Positions 12,273-25,099 of a stretch of 64,000 bases of DNA are shown in pieces. The DNA comes from Apoderus coryli (lineage: Eukaryota; Arthropoda; Insecta; Coleoptera; Attelabidae): NCBI GenBank assembly GCA_911728435.2, contig OU452203.1, positions 17,071,651 to 17,135,650 of the forward strand, read 5' to 3'. Within the stretch, counting starts at the first letter, position 1; each line of letters begins with the position of its first letter. Both the position numbers and the translations under genes were made by a program. The notes under the pieces are model-generated. The model was not told the DNA's origin. It saw only the letters and a list, made by a program, of their open reading frames with translations, and did no database searches.

Positions 12273-14859
12273 TTATCATAGATATTTCAGACTTTTTTAC
12301 ATCATATAAAAACTTTGACAACCTTATTAGGAGATTTTTAACAATGGCGTACATAATAGCTCAGTTTTTTCTTTTTCTTTATTAATCCTTTTGTATTTTG
12401 GTTATAAATTAATCAAACTTTTACTAGACTTTAAAAAAAATCTAACTATTCAGGAGATCGACACAACCGAAATTTTGAAAAATTTGTATGCAGTCCTTCA
12501 GTTCATGAATCCTGGATCCTAAAAATGACCTCAGTTCAAAATTTTATATATCAATATGGGATATAGAACATTTTGCGACACGTTCTAGGCCGCATTTTTT
12601 GACCAATCAAAACAAAATTTGGTTAGAAAATCGGCTAGGTCAAGGAATCGCGTTAGTTCGTTGGCCATTCAAATCGGAGAGCTAATTTTAAAATAGCGGC
12701 CTGTCAAAGTTTTAAAAAAATCATATTTTTTTCATTGTTAATAGAAAATACCGATGTTACATACCGATGTTACATATCAAATGATAGAACACATAAATCT
12801 CTACAATGTTTATTTGGAGAGTTTTTCATCGCTGGCATATTTAAGTAAATGTAAGTCAATATAAAGTAACAAAAAATAAAAAAATATCATCACCCGCTAC
12901 TCCTGTAATTATTTTTGACAAATAAACACCTGGTGAAATAACAATAAGACCGTACTTACGTATGTATTATAATAGTATAATAGGTATTTCAATTGAAATA
13001 ACTGTCAATATGACACTTTAGTTATATTTGGCGACTGTCAGAATATTCTATTATTTGTTTATTAATACTGGGTGTCTGTGGTAGACTAAGTATAAATAAA
13101 AAATATATAAATTGAAAATCTACTTTTCCGACTGGCTGCCATCGGGATTTTTTTATAATCCACGAGATTTTATTGAGTAGTAGTAAAAAATTTAAGTTTA
13201 CAGTTAGTAGAATTTTATTTTTTGAATAACACTGTATATTTATATAGCAAGCTGCAATTCAGTATAAATTCCATTAAGGTGATTTCCCAATTGGCTATAT
13301 AATAACGGTAATACAGGTAACAGATAGTATTAACCATATTCCTATTATATAGACCGTGTTTCAATTTATAATTTATTACGAGCGGTCGTATGTATGCATA
13401 GGCAGATATAGACCATCAGGCTAGAATAATTGTATATTCTACTTAATAGAATAATATCACTAGGAAGGAATTTGATGTTTCGTGAAACATAGAATCTATA
13501 CCTACATAAAACGTTTATAATAATCAAATTAATGCGTGAGAAAAGTTGCCAAAGGCTATACTCAGTCGCAAAAATATAAACGAAAGCGAAATTTGCATTA
13601 ATACAATCTAATGAAAGACTGTCTAAATTCTTGCCCGTTTTAAAAACCCACAAAATGGTGCGTGCGTTGTAGATAAATGTCATTGAATATGTTATTCTTA
13701 TGGAACTCCCTGTATATTATTAATTTTATTGATTGTCCATAAGATTCTAACAATATTTTTTGATTTGTTATAAAATTTACCGACAGTCAACGGTAATCGA
13801 GATATTTTTAACTGTAAATGTATAGCACAAAACGCACTCAGAAATAAATATGCATCTACTTATTTAGTTTGACAAAATATACACTAAAAACTACTCAGAC
13901 AGTAAGCAAGCCGTAATTCGAGTTCTTTGATCACGTTTTTATCTTTCCCGTGGATATTTACGTAATTGAGCGATTTCACAAGTATTTTGGGTAATTTGTC
14001 AAGGGATTTCGCTATTACGCAAGGCAAATGTGATACGAGTTCATGGAGTGGTTGAGCTAAAAATTCAGGACAATCAAGCCTATATATTCTACAGCAAATC
14101 ATAGATTAGGATTTTATTGAAAAGAAAACATTCTTTGCAAATTTCAAACTCTTCAAATCATAGCTTGGCATAAAATTAAGACAGAAACAGCTAAAAGAGA
14201 TGTCAATTACGTCCATGATATCTACGATATGACTTTCTAAAAATGGATTAAAACGAAATTTACAGTCCTCTGAGCTTTTTTTTTTTTTGTTCGTTGGACT
14301 CCATTGCGAAAACTAACTATTTCTTCATATAAAATCTTTACTACAAGACCATATAAGTACCGTCACAAAATTAACTGAAGCGTATCAAATTCGCGAAAAT
14401 TGTGGGGAAAACTATTAAAAAAGAAACCTGTGTTGCGGAAAATGTAATTAGGAGGAAAACGTACGTGACCGTTGACATACATAATCGAGAACAAAAGAAA
14501 AATACTCATTTAAAACTACTAGGAGAACAATTAGGATGAATTCATTAGATGTGTTTCACAAAAGCTTTTTAAAACTTTGTTCGTTCATTTAATATAGTTT
14601 TATTTAAAAGCTATTTCGGATTTATATAATATATGCATGCTGTGTTGGCAAGTTTCAACTTGTGAATGGGTCAATTTTATTGTTCAGTTTCCATTTTGAA
14701 AAGGCGATTACCATGCGGTGTGGGACGAGAAATTTAGTCAAAAGCTGTTTCATGTTTCTGCGTTTGTGAGGAAGCCATACATTTGAACTTAACTTTGGCT
14801 TCATACAAATACTGATATTTGTATACATTAAGTTTGTTTGAGTTTTACTTTCCCGTACA

Positions 14860-15260
14860 GGGAAAGTATTGTGAACGCACAAAAAAAAAATTGAGATAAA
14901 GACGGATATAACCATTTTGAAGTTCCCTGAGACCATTAAGAGCATTTCCAGATGGAAGTCCGTCTGTCTGTGTGTGTGTGTGTCTCTATGTATTCTTCCA
15001 CGATAGCGTCTAAACGGTCTCACCAATTGAGCTAAATTTTGGTGTATCTGTTTGGGGGAGTCCTAGGTGAACCCGTTAGTTTTTGGTTGAAATCGCTTTA
15101 GCCCTGTGATAGGCGTGTACACAACCGCAAAATAGCAGTTGGTGTCGAGTAATACATCATTTAAAACATTTTTTATCTGCTTTACAGCGATAGGTTACTT
15201 TTGATATTTGCCCCCATACTTCTCGAGAAAATTGCGTTTAAAATTTCACCAGTTAGGTAG
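14860..15260. mobile_element. Unclassified transposon-like tract
   Basis: The block contains CGTCTGTCTGTGTGTGTGTG at about 14960 and long GC-balanced sequence unlike the surrounding intron, ending near GTTGGAACC. GTCT/GT-rich starts of this kind occur in several insect repeats. No ORF or termini could be assigned. Confidence 0.3.
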
Positions 15261-15311
15261 TTGGAACCTATATTATTATAATTAAAATACAATATTTCTA
15301 ACCATGTTTCT

Positions 15312-15385
15312 GTGGCGTCATTGATAGGGCGTTCGCTTGGCATGCGGAAGGTTATGGGTTCGAATCCCAGCTTTGGTAAATCTTT
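15312..15385 (+). repeat. tRNA-Ala-like pseudogene or SINE head
   Basis: A-box-like TGGCGTCATTGATAGGG is followed by an anticodon-loop-like TTGGCAT (anticodon GGC, Ala) and a perfect B box GGTTCGAATCC. A T run (TCTTTTTTTTTT) that could stop RNA polymerase III comes just downstream. The acceptor stem does not pair well, so a functional tRNA is unlikely. A tRNA-derived SINE head or decayed tRNA gene fits better. Confidence 0.6.
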
Positions 15386-15859
15386 TTTTTTTCTAATTTT
15401 TGAATAAAGTACCGTAAACTCGGGTGACTTTTGAAATACAAAATGAATACCTCAGCCAAACACAAATGGTATTTATTATACATAGAAGTTTGAGTTTTGG
15501 GATGTTCTTTCAGAATCATGATGCGAAATTACTATTTAGTATTTCTTTTTATTAACAATGTGCCAAAAACAGGGTGCGTAAAGTCACCCGCCGGTTTCGG
15601 ATGTCTTTGCCCCACACCATATTTGTACTGTTTTATCTATTCTATTGCTTGGGGGGTTAAACTTACCCGACAGGCCTTTTAAGAACACGTCTTTTTTTCA
15701 GGTGAATTTTTTTTTTTTTTATTTTTACAATGAAAATTACAAAAAAAAACTTACAAATCAAAGAAATAATGAATTCTCAACCACATAAGTGTCGACCACT
15801 TAATATTACACTGGTTATTTCATTATATTTTTACAAAAATACTTTATTAGGAACGCTTA

Positions 15860-16180
15860 TTACAGAGTAGGAAAAGAATATAGATTTTCGGCTAGTTTAG
15901 TTGGCCCCGAAACTGCATCTCTTTGGGATAGGTGGTGCAGCTGCAGGATATTTGTTTCAGGCCATTTCCATGTGCTTTGATCGGTCTGGACCATCTTGAG
16001 CACCCATCCGTGACGATTATCCTCAGAATATTTATCAAATTTACCCGGAAAGCATTCTAGATAGTCTGTGACTAGAACATAATCTCCATTTGACAGGAAC
16101 TCTTCTGGATCCGATTCATCCATATAGTTTATACTGGATTCCGATTCTGAGACAGATAAGTCAGAAATATCATAGGTCAC
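15860..16180 (-). CDS. Orphan ORF, possibly transposase C-terminus
   Basis: A 106-codon ORF with ATG at 16180 and a coding-like composition. An acidic start (SDLSVSESESSINYMDESDP) is followed by GDYVLV, then a Trp-rich part (HGWVLKMV, STWKWPE) and NILQLHHL. An acidic lead, a GDYVLV-like strand and a WPE motif resemble the small C-terminal beta domain of some insect pogo/tigger-like or related transposases, but I cannot place it firmly. No splice partner or upstream domain was identified. It could be one exon of an intronic gene or a transposon remnant. Confidence 0.35.
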   Translation of the reverse strand: MTYDISDLSVSESESSINYMDESDPEEFLSNGDYVLVTDYLECFPGKFDKYSEDNRHGWVLKMVQTDQSTWKWPETNILQLHHLSQRDAVSGPTKLAENLYSFPTL

Positions 16181-16608
16181 GAAAACACGTTAATAAATAA
16201 TGGGTCTTTGGTAATTTGGGTAGTATGGTTGTAATAATTAAAACACTGTTTAACGGTATGTACAAAACTGAATATTTATTAAACGAAAAAAGTGTGTTTG
16301 AGAGTTAAGTTTTGACACGAGAGAGATGTTGACTGTTTTGATGTTGAAGACTGACTGGGGTAAAATTATAGAAAAAGCATCTCTGTGAAGAGAGTACCAC
16401 ATCTGGTCGGTACGTGGCTTTAACAATAACCACTGCTTTTTCTAGGTACGGACTAGGGATTTCTTTTGGTCCCGAAAATGAAAAACATTAAAAAGAAAGT
16501 AGAAATATTCGTGCCAGATGTTTGAACATTTGGTGCAATTTAGAAAATATTATTTACAACTACTATACTAAATTTTTACAAAGAAATAACTAAATTTAAA
16601 AATACATA

Positions 16609-16706
16609 TATACAGTGTGGCACAATAAAAAGGTTGCCACAGTATCTACAGAATAAAATACAATATATACAGTGTGGCGCAAGAATAATGGTCGCCACAG
16701 GTCAAA
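16609..16706. repeat. Two copies of a transposon-end-like sequence
   Basis: TATATACAGTGTGGCACAAT and TATATACAGTGTGGCGCAAG are each followed by a short A/T part and GGTYGCCACAG, about 60 bp apart. The second directly abuts the Tc1-like fragment, so it is probably that element's inverted terminal repeat. The first may be a duplicated end. Confidence 0.6.
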
Positions 16707-16739
16707 GTCCTATACTTTGTTCTTGCATGAAGTTTATGG

Positions 16740-17135
16740 TGATGGCTGCATTATGTGTCTTCAAATTATCTTTCGTTAGTATAAAATTTGGACCTACCTC
16801 ATAAAGCTACAGGTACAACATGTTCTTCTAGATATATCGAACGAGACTCATCCCACCCCAAACCATTAAAGAGCCAACACCAAATTTTTCAACTTTTCGG
16901 ATTGCAGCCACACAATACCGTTCGCCGGGACGTCTGTAAACCTGCACTTAAGTAAGACGGAATCTTCATCGGTAAAGATTATTGTTAACCAATTTCGCAG
17001 CTGCCAATTAATTTATGCTCAGGAGCATAATTTAAACGGCATCTTCTGGACTCTGGGCTTCAGGTCAGCTTTTCTTAATCGATTTCTAATTGTCTGGTTA
17101 GAAACATCTAACTCGTGAGTCGCTCTGAGAGTAGT
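16740..17135 (-). pseudogene. Tc1-like transposase fragment
   Basis: On the minus strand the HTH part reads THELDVSNQTIRNRLRKADL, then NWLTIIFTDEDSVLLKC (first catalytic Asp in FTDE). After a frameshift, RRPGERYCVAAIRKVEKFG and SLMVWGGM follow. This is the classic Tc1 order. Stop codons near 17010 and the frameshift near 16930 inactivate it. The C-terminal part with the second and third acidic residues is missing or unrecognisable. The flanking repeat at 16669 is a probable terminus. Confidence 0.8.
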
Positions 17136-17779
17136 TTGCAGGCAGGCCTAAAAATCTATCTTGAATTGGAGGGATTTTTATTTTTTTTACGAGGATTTAA
17201 GTCATTCGCAAAGAAAAAATGTTTTAAAATCGTTTTAATTATTTTTTTTTATATTTGTGAAACCAATATTTTCAACAAAAAAAAATGCTTTGTAATCTAT
17301 AATCATGCATAAAATTCTAGAATAGCAATTTTATTTTTCAGATTTCGATAGTATTACGAGTAATTTATACGCACACCGTTTTCCGCTGCAATGAAAATGA
17401 CATTTAAATTTACTGTTATTGGTGTTGAATTACATCTACTGAACAATAAAATTTAATAATAGCTTTTAGTATATGCAGATTTCATAGAACGTACTTTGCG
17501 ACTGGGTTTCGCATCTCTTAATTAGTTAATGAGTTATATCAACCTCATTTTATTAACTCAGAGAGAGAGTTTCATAATGTGGTTAGCAAATAGGTTTGTA
17601 TATTATAAGGTGATCTAAAGTGGACACAGGAATTATAGCACAGAGAAAGGGCCAATTTTTGATACATTTATAATGAGACTCGGATGATAAGGGTGGTGTA
17701 AATGTTCGCGCTGACATGCTGCATATTTGAATATCGCGTCCAATTTAGACAAATGGTTAATAGAAGAGCAGGTATGCAG

Positions 17780-18275
17780 CTAATACAAAATTAAAATAAA
17801 ATCGTTGATCAGGTATCATCCTTCAGATATCTGCGATTCGACGAGATCAAGAAAGAAAGAAATTAAACAGGCCAGGAGGACGTTTATTGACATGAAGAAC
17901 TTCCGAATGCTGCGCTGCTACGTGCTCTCCATCCTCCTGTACGGCTGCGAGAGTTGGACCCTCAACCCCTCGCTAGAAAAAGGCATTGCAGCTTTCGAAA
18001 TGTATCTTTATAGGAGAATATTACGCATAGCCTGGATCGAAAGAGTACGAAACACCGAAGTTCTCAATAGAATGCAGAAAATCAAGGAGCTGACAATCAA
18101 AGATCTCAAACTAAGGTATATTGGCATATAATGAGAGAAAATAGATATGAAATACTTCGGTTGATCATCGAGGGAGAAGGCAGAATTCCTGGCTCAAGGA
18201 CCTACGCCGATGGCTCAGTAAAACATCATCCGAAATCTTCAGAGCAGCCTTCGAAGGGAGACAGCGCAATATGAG
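17780..18275 (+). pseudogene. Non-LTR retrotransposon C-terminal fragment
   Basis: The sequence reads MLRCYVLSILLYGCESWTLN, then a FEMYLYRRILRIAWIERV segment and NTEVLNRMQKIKEL. It continues after frame breaks as WLKDLRRWLSKTSSEIFRAA (18190-18250). This is the thumb and C-terminal region of insect endonuclease/reverse-transcriptase proteins (LLYG.E.WTL, F..W.YRR.LRI.W). The polymerase core is missing and frames are broken. Base composition is much less AT-rich than the flanks. Confidence 0.8.
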
Positions 18276-20187
18276 GAAGAATACAAAATTCAAGTGAGCT
18301 ATTGAATGGCAAAACAAAACAGGTATTATACACGGAATACCTACAGGATTCTAAAAAGAAAAAGGTGCTACACAGCTTTTCGTCACCTTTGGTGAATGTG
18401 TACTTCTTGCGTAGAAACATCTCGTCATTTTGTAGCAACTCCTCGTAGTGCGTGTTTCCATTTCATGTTGTCAACAAAACTACTTCAATCGGCAAGATTG
18501 TTTTTGGTGTTTTATTTACTCCTTTTCATGGTAGACATCTTCGGAATCATTATTTTTTGAAGCGGCATTGGCAAAGTTTAATACATTAAACTTATGGGGC
18601 GCGGGATATGACGAACAATCCACCCTATTATAGAATACATACCTAGAATAATGTATATCGGCAAACTTTAAATTGAACACTATTCTTTGATAGACTTTTA
18701 TAAAGTATCTATGTAACTTTATAATAATATAAAAATCGAATGAGGCGTATTTTCCTGGTGAACAAAAAAAAATTGTTTGGGTAAAGCAGTATCATTTCTC
18801 TCCTTTTCTTCTTCTATGCTATTGAACATATTCGATAGGTTCATCTAAGGATAATGCCTATACTATCTTCTTTGGCTTTTATTCTCAACGTCGCATCAGA
18901 CGTACCGAGTATAGCAAGTATAAGAAAACAATCAACTGTGATTTTCGATTTCCTCTACACACTTTAATATAAACTCTTTCGACATTAGTAATATCTACAG
19001 TTCATTTTGAAGTTGAAATAGAATACAACTATTTTACTCAACAAGTTTTGGGAATTTGAACTTTTCCAGTTTGATAAGCGGATTGTTTCAAAACAATATA
19101 CGCGATATTTATTTTAACAAAGGCTATTTTCTTAATATTAATAATTTTGCTTGCACTAGATGCCAATTTGGTCAAAAAAATGCTTTGAGTGTAGGATAAC
19201 ATTATTGGAGGTTAGAAGAATATGCACAGCAAAACTCCTAAATGAAGAACTCAAGCTTGAATAAGAGAGAGGTATGCACTAAAGACCATGGAAGGTTGAG
19301 CGATACAATTTGTACCTACAGATTGGACGAGTTCCTAAACCAACCACAGTTAAACGCTCTAAGGTCGACAAACGAGATCCACCAGCTTCATTTCGGGCAT
19401 AAGTACTGTCTACCATGCGCGTGTCAAAAGAAATTAAAGTGAGCTGCGGTTTTGGCCATTCTGCGTATTCACTTAGCAACGACTATAGAGTTAAGGTCCA
19501 TCGAGTTGCTCAAGAACTTTGTCAAACAAAATATTGTAAATCTTATCTTAATTAATATAAATCCTAAGTTTTATCTTATTCGGATCATTAAGCTTTGAAC
19601 TATCGAGAATGCTGCTACCCTGACCCCCAATTCCGCACATGTTCTTTAAAAATCTTGAAAACGTATTTTTGTCTATTTCATCTGGCAACAAAGATTCTCT
19701 TTCCCATAAGGAATATTGTAGTTTTCGCATCCGTCATGCTTTTTTGTTTTGTTTCATCTTAAATAAAAATCCGTACATCTTCAGAGTAGCAGCTTCCGTG
19801 TTTGCTCTAATATTGCAAGTGTTTATATGACATACAAACATTATAACGGATAATTAGATTAGAAACGTGCTGTGGCTGTACACATAGTGCTCTTTGGTTT
19901 ATCTTTATGTGTAGGTGCATTTCCTATTTTGTTGAGCAAACATAAACGCCGTTTTACGACCATAATAAAACGTATATATCTTTAACTAATACTCTTGTCT
20001 ATACTTAGCGATAAATACAAATCTCCTACCACAGTTGCGTTATTTTTTAACTTTGTTAAACGATAATGAAAATTCGATAAAAAATAATCAGAACATTTTA
20101 GATAATAGTAATTATGACAATTGAAGGTTATGAAAAAAAATTCAAAAATCTATATATCTCCTAAAAATATTGAAGATAAATTGAAAC

Positions 20188-20460
20188 ATTTTTGAGTTAC
20201 CCCGTAGATCACCTCTACGAGCTTATAGTTACACCCTAAAGAAATCATGAATTCAAATCTAAATCAAAAGATTAATCAAAATATTACTTTTTTGACCTTA
20301 AAAAAATAAACAAATACATTTTGGACTCACCCCGTATATAAATTTAAAGTGTATGCTAAAAATTTCTAAACATTTAAAATTTATTCGATTGCAATCTAGA
20401 AAATTTGTTAAATGTCGGCTAATTAATGTTTTTTTTTTTGCATCACCCTGTACATGCTGC
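20188..20460. repeat. Three spaced CACCC(T/C)GTA-like terminal motifs
   Basis: GAGTTACCCCGTAGATC, GGACTCACCCCGTATAT and GCATCACCCTGTACATG lie about 125 bp apart, each preceded by an A/T-rich stretch ending in TTT. Such ends are typical of mariner-related miniature elements. The between-copy sequence is too diverged to define a unit. Confidence 0.4.
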
Positions 20461-21076
20461 TTATTAATTAATGTTGTTATAATCTGATAAATACTTAATT
20501 TAAATAATAAATCCACATGTCAAATTCAATAACCTTATAAAATTTTATACTAAATACCTAATATAAATATATGAGATAGGTACTTTAAATCTGCTAGTCT
20601 AAAAATGGCTGCCTATAATATGATTATCATCATAGGTGACGTTATTTTTTTAGAACTACCACATCTCTCTATTTGAAAGTCGTTGGTGTTAAATTAACGT
20701 TAACGTTAATAGCGGCGGACGTTAATGTTTAGGATACCATATCTCTCTATTATGGTTCGTTGGTTTGTCATAATTTGGTAGTATTTTTTTCTAACGTTGG
20801 TGTCACTTATTTTAGTTTAGTTGACACCTCTAGTTCACGTCATAATTTGGTTTTGGTAAGATGTTTTTTCTAACGACAGACAAATTGCTTGTGTCAAATA
20901 GTTTATTATTATTTTCTTTGTTTACATTAATAGCCTAAGAGTTTCCGGCATTATTTTTATGTTTAAGATCAATTTCTATCAACATGTTGTATATTGTAGT
21001 GTTTTTCCATATAGTTGTAGTCAATTTAGAAGTTGTCATTGTGTATTTGAAGTAATATTACTGAAAAAGTGATAAT

Positions 21077-21275
21077 GCCGGGGCGGGTGGTCTAGTGGTT
21101 AAGCACGCTAGACTTGAGCAGACTGTCCCGGTATGTAGTTGGTTCGAACCCCGGACCGGCTACATGTAGTTGCTCATTGCAAAGCAAATTGAAAAATTAT
21201 TTAGATAAAAGAAGACTGAACGAAAATTGAAAAATCAATTAGAATATGGCTGAATTGCCTAATAGATGCAAAGGC

Positions 21276-21330
<55 letters not shown>
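21077..21330 (+). mobile_element. tRNA-derived SINE with long A tail and target duplication
   Basis: The 5' head has the pol III promoter: A box TGGTCTAGTGG and B box GGTTCGAACC. Its GCCGG start can pair with CCGGC at the end of the tRNA-like part, giving an acceptor-like stem. A tRNA-unrelated body follows to 21276, then about 54 A residues (21277-21330). The target-site duplication AAAAAGTGATAAT occurs at 21064-21076 and again at the end of the tail (GTGATAAT at 21331-21338). The perfect duplication and long pure tail show a recent insertion. The parental tRNA is not assigned. Confidence 0.9.
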
Positions 21331-21332
<2 letters not shown>

Positions 21333-23257
21333 GATAATAACCTAAAGTGACAGTGTCATGAGAGCCGTCAGATGGGTGGATGTGATCAGAAATTTTTCAA
21401 TAACTGATGGATGGGAAATAGTTGATATCTCCCTCTGCGTCGCACACAAAATGAACTTTTGCAGATGTAATTAAATTAATTAATAAAATAGTGTGGCCGC
21501 ATTAAATCCCCTTGAAAAGTACCCGTTGGGATGCAGCAAAAAACAAATTTTCCATATAGACAGACCTTCGGTGCAGCTTTAAGTTAAGTCACATAGATAG
21601 CAGTCATTTTTTTGCAGATTTTCGACGACAAAGACAGCACGATCAGAAATTATAAGTATTTGCTGTTTAAAGCAGCTTAGTACTTCTAGAATAGTTAATT
21701 TCACCAAACAAAACTAGATCATCCGCATAAAGCAGATGGGTGAGGCATTTACGTCGTCCAGGCTTAGCCCAATTGGCTTTTGCTTAATGAAAAACTCCTC
21801 CAACCAAGAATATATTAAGAAGTATTGGACTTAACAATTCTCCTTATATACACTGTCTACCTCAAAACGCCCCTAACAAATTAGCAAAGTCCCTCATAGA
21901 GATTCTTAATAAGATAAATGTTGGACTGAGTCAGATAAATTTAATTTTATTTAGAAACAGCTTAAATATGATGCATATTTGTCATGATGCTCGTTTCTAT
22001 TTAAAGTGATTGAAACAGATTTTATTACAGGTCTGTTAATGAGTCCTAAAAACCACGAAAATGAACATCCACCTTTGCGTTTCCATATATTATATCGTCA
22101 CAAGTTTTAGTCTTAATGAAGATTATAAATTTTTGTTTGACCCTTGAATGGTAAAAACGTTTTAGAATAAAAACTTTGAAGCAGACGATTGTTGGATACA
22201 TTTTATGTATTTACGCATCAAGTCAATTGTAATCGGTTATTTTTCATAACTTAAAAATGTATTTTTGGCTATTGCCACTTAATTACATAGCGTTCTGCCG
22301 TCCAAAAAATTTCTCAATTAATTTTCCAGACTCACATGCAAGGATTTTAATAATTTTTCAGCCCACAAAACAACAAAGTAAATAATTATACAATCAGCAG
22401 TAAACAATAAATAAACAGTCACGCACAGACTGTGATCCAATATATTTGTTGAAAATGCATTTCTAAGCAGCATTAGCCACATAACTTAATGTTGAATTAA
22501 ATGAGTCGTGTAATAAAATTGCGACTAACATATTACCAGCGTTAAATAACAGAAAAATAAAATAAAATGGTGGTTGAATAATGAAAGAGAGAGAAAATCA
22601 ATTTTGGCAATTGCACAAAAGTCGTGTGGCTTAGGAAATTGTTTTGAAGAGAGGGAAAAGAAATTTATGGTTTTTAGCGCTACATGTCTTTAAATACCTA
22701 ATAAAATCTTTTAACAGTCTGCTTAAAGAAACATTTAAGAGCTTTAAATTGCAGTTGTTCATTACATACACTAGTGTCTTCAATTTAGTCAGTGACCGAG
22801 ATGGGAGCTAACGTAAAAAAGATGAAGTTGATGATTGTGTACAGAAACCAAAACGGGAATTTTTCTTTTACTTATCTTATGTACCCCAGTAAAATGAGCA
22901 GAAACCCTAAAAATATATGAGTGTGTTATGATATTTATTATACAAAGGGCATTGTACTATTCGATTACCTGTAACTGTTTATTTTAACACACTTCCTATA
23001 ATAGTTAATGTGTTATTAGTTATATTTCAATAATTATATCATATAACATAAGATTCCTAAACAGTGAGGGCACTGCACTGTCTTTAGTTGTTTATGTTAA
23101 CACTCTCTAAACATGTCAACGCCTATCCTTACAAGTGGGTGGTATGATTCCGCTGAAGGAAGGAAGTTGGTGTTAGGGATATATTTGATCGTGTCATGTT
23201 CGTTGTCTCATCATTAGTATAAATACCAAGTCGATCAAACAATTCAATCGGGAAGAA

Positions 23258-23551
23258 ATGTATAAAAGCATGGAGAAAAACAAGATGTCATTGGTTTACT
23301 GGGAATCTTTCCCAAGAAATTTTTTTTTATCTTGGAAAAATCCAAAACATTATACTGCAAGATGCTCGGCTGATGAAGAAGCAAGTCAAGTCTTATTGGC
23401 ATATGAAAAAGGTCATGACAAGATGGGCGCGGATAATGCTTACACCAGCAGAAAAAACAACAGCGCGTCGAATATTTTCGTGCGTTGTGTCGACGAGCAA
23501 TATGCAGTCTTTACTAATCTTTTTCTTAGTGTGCACCTTGCACTACCATAA
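23258..23551 (+). other. Unrecognised ORF of 97 codons
   Basis: An ATG ORF of less AT-rich composition, containing HYTARCSADEEASQVLLAYE. The region to about 24190 is also less AT-rich than the intron. I recognise no domain. It may be part of the transposon whose hAT-like remains lie at 24250. Confidence 0.2.
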
Positions 23552-24249
23552 GCGCAGTGTTTTTTTTCTGAAAGCGCATCTCCAAATCAGCTAATTTCGT
23601 CGATGTTGTGAGTCTTTTATCATGAGATATCTTCCGTAATTTTTTGCTTTATCGCTAGACAGGTCCTTGTCTGCAATTTTTAATTACCTGATACTATGGT
23701 CGCGTTGATGACAACAAAGTTGATCAGGTAGCGATTTTTGGAACGATCCATCATATCGTAATTCTGCTGAACGAGCTTTTTAGACATGGTACAACAAGAG
23801 CTCAAGGACAAAAATCTGATGGCGACCGTTACCAAAGCGCTCACAAATGATCAGTTAACAAAACACGCGTTCGGCAGAAAATTGTTGATCGCTCCGGTAG
23901 CGCTATATTGTGATGAACCCTACGACCTATGACGCCTTTGTAATTTGTTGTGCCCCGTTATCTGAATTATACAGAAGCTTTTGTGTTATATAGGGCATTC
24001 TTTACTTGTAAGTCTCTGCATGATAATACCTACACTCATGGGCGTAGTCAAGGTGGATTCAAATGTTCCTGCCCTACTACTTCCTTAACCTCTTAACTGG
24101 GTATGTGTGTGATATATTCGCATCCTAAAAAGTTCGATTTCGTGGGTATGACGAAAATAATCTCATCACGGTTTACGATACTGAAGGAACCTTAACCAAC
24201 CCGAACGCCAAATAAAAAAGCAACGCTCCCGGTGGAGATGCAAGAAACT

Positions 24250-25007
24250 ATAATAAAATAGTGTATCTTATATCTGGTTGCATAGAAACAATAACTTACC
24301 ATTATATTGTTATGATGGCAATGCAGCTACGAGAAAGGCTGCTTTTCAAATGCATTGTGCTGCTTCAAATTCTGAATTTATTGTTATGCTTAATTGCAAA
24401 ATATTCTACATTTTTAAATGTTTTGCAGAAAAAAAGTTTGGACTTATTACAATGTATGAATCATTTACAACGATTTACAAACCTTTTAAAAACACACCGG
24501 GAACATGTTAATGACGAAAGTCTAAACATAATAAAAGAAGTCGAAAAAATTGCCGAGGACATTAATAAGGACTAAAATGCCGAGAGGTACAAATCGACAA
24601 ACGCTTGGTGCAAATCTTCCAGCAGGTTCTGCTGCTTTACTTCTTAAAAAAAGTTAAAATTTTTTGTGACTACTACAACTTAAACGATATTTTGGCTGAA
24701 GTTGGGCTATGGTACAATCTGTGGAAAGAAGACTCGGAGTTAAAAGAAATTGAACTAGTTGAAGAGGCGCAATCTTTTTACCCAGGTATTAAAAAAGCGC
24801 TCCAAATTTCTCTCGCGCAACCTTGCACTACCTGCATTCAGCACCTTATGCGCATCGGGTAAAAACATGATTACGGTCAACAATGTTGGAACAACGGCCT
24901 GTTTGACTTTGCATATGATGAGCGTCCATCGAAAAACAGTTTTAAACGCGAAGGATCAGTTTGACAAAGAAATTTTGTCCAAGTTTAGCCAGAATTCTAG
25001 AAAGTGA
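24250..25007 (+). pseudogene. hAT-family transposase fossil
   Basis: Readable across several frames: a CYDGNAATRKAAFQMHCAAS segment (the CYDGA...G...HCA.H box); PRGTNRQTLGANLPA (24577-24622); DYYNLNDILAEVGLWYNLWK; ALPAFSTLCASGKNMITVNN (degenerate CTSERSFSTLRR..WLRSTM box); MMSVHRK and the end FSQNSRK at 25007. This is the order of the ZMYM/THAP12-like hAT group. Many frameshifts. No termini identified. Confidence 0.65.
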
Positions 25008-25099
25008 ATGCTAAAATAAAATAATTATGAGGTATGAACCCAACTTGTTTTTTAATACATTTTTTATGTTAAGATGATTTTCCTCGTCATCTTGCCCCA

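Noticed and set aside
13884..14102. 72-codon minus-strand ORF
   Set aside because: Looks protein-like at first glance, but no motif, splice context or homologue was recognised.
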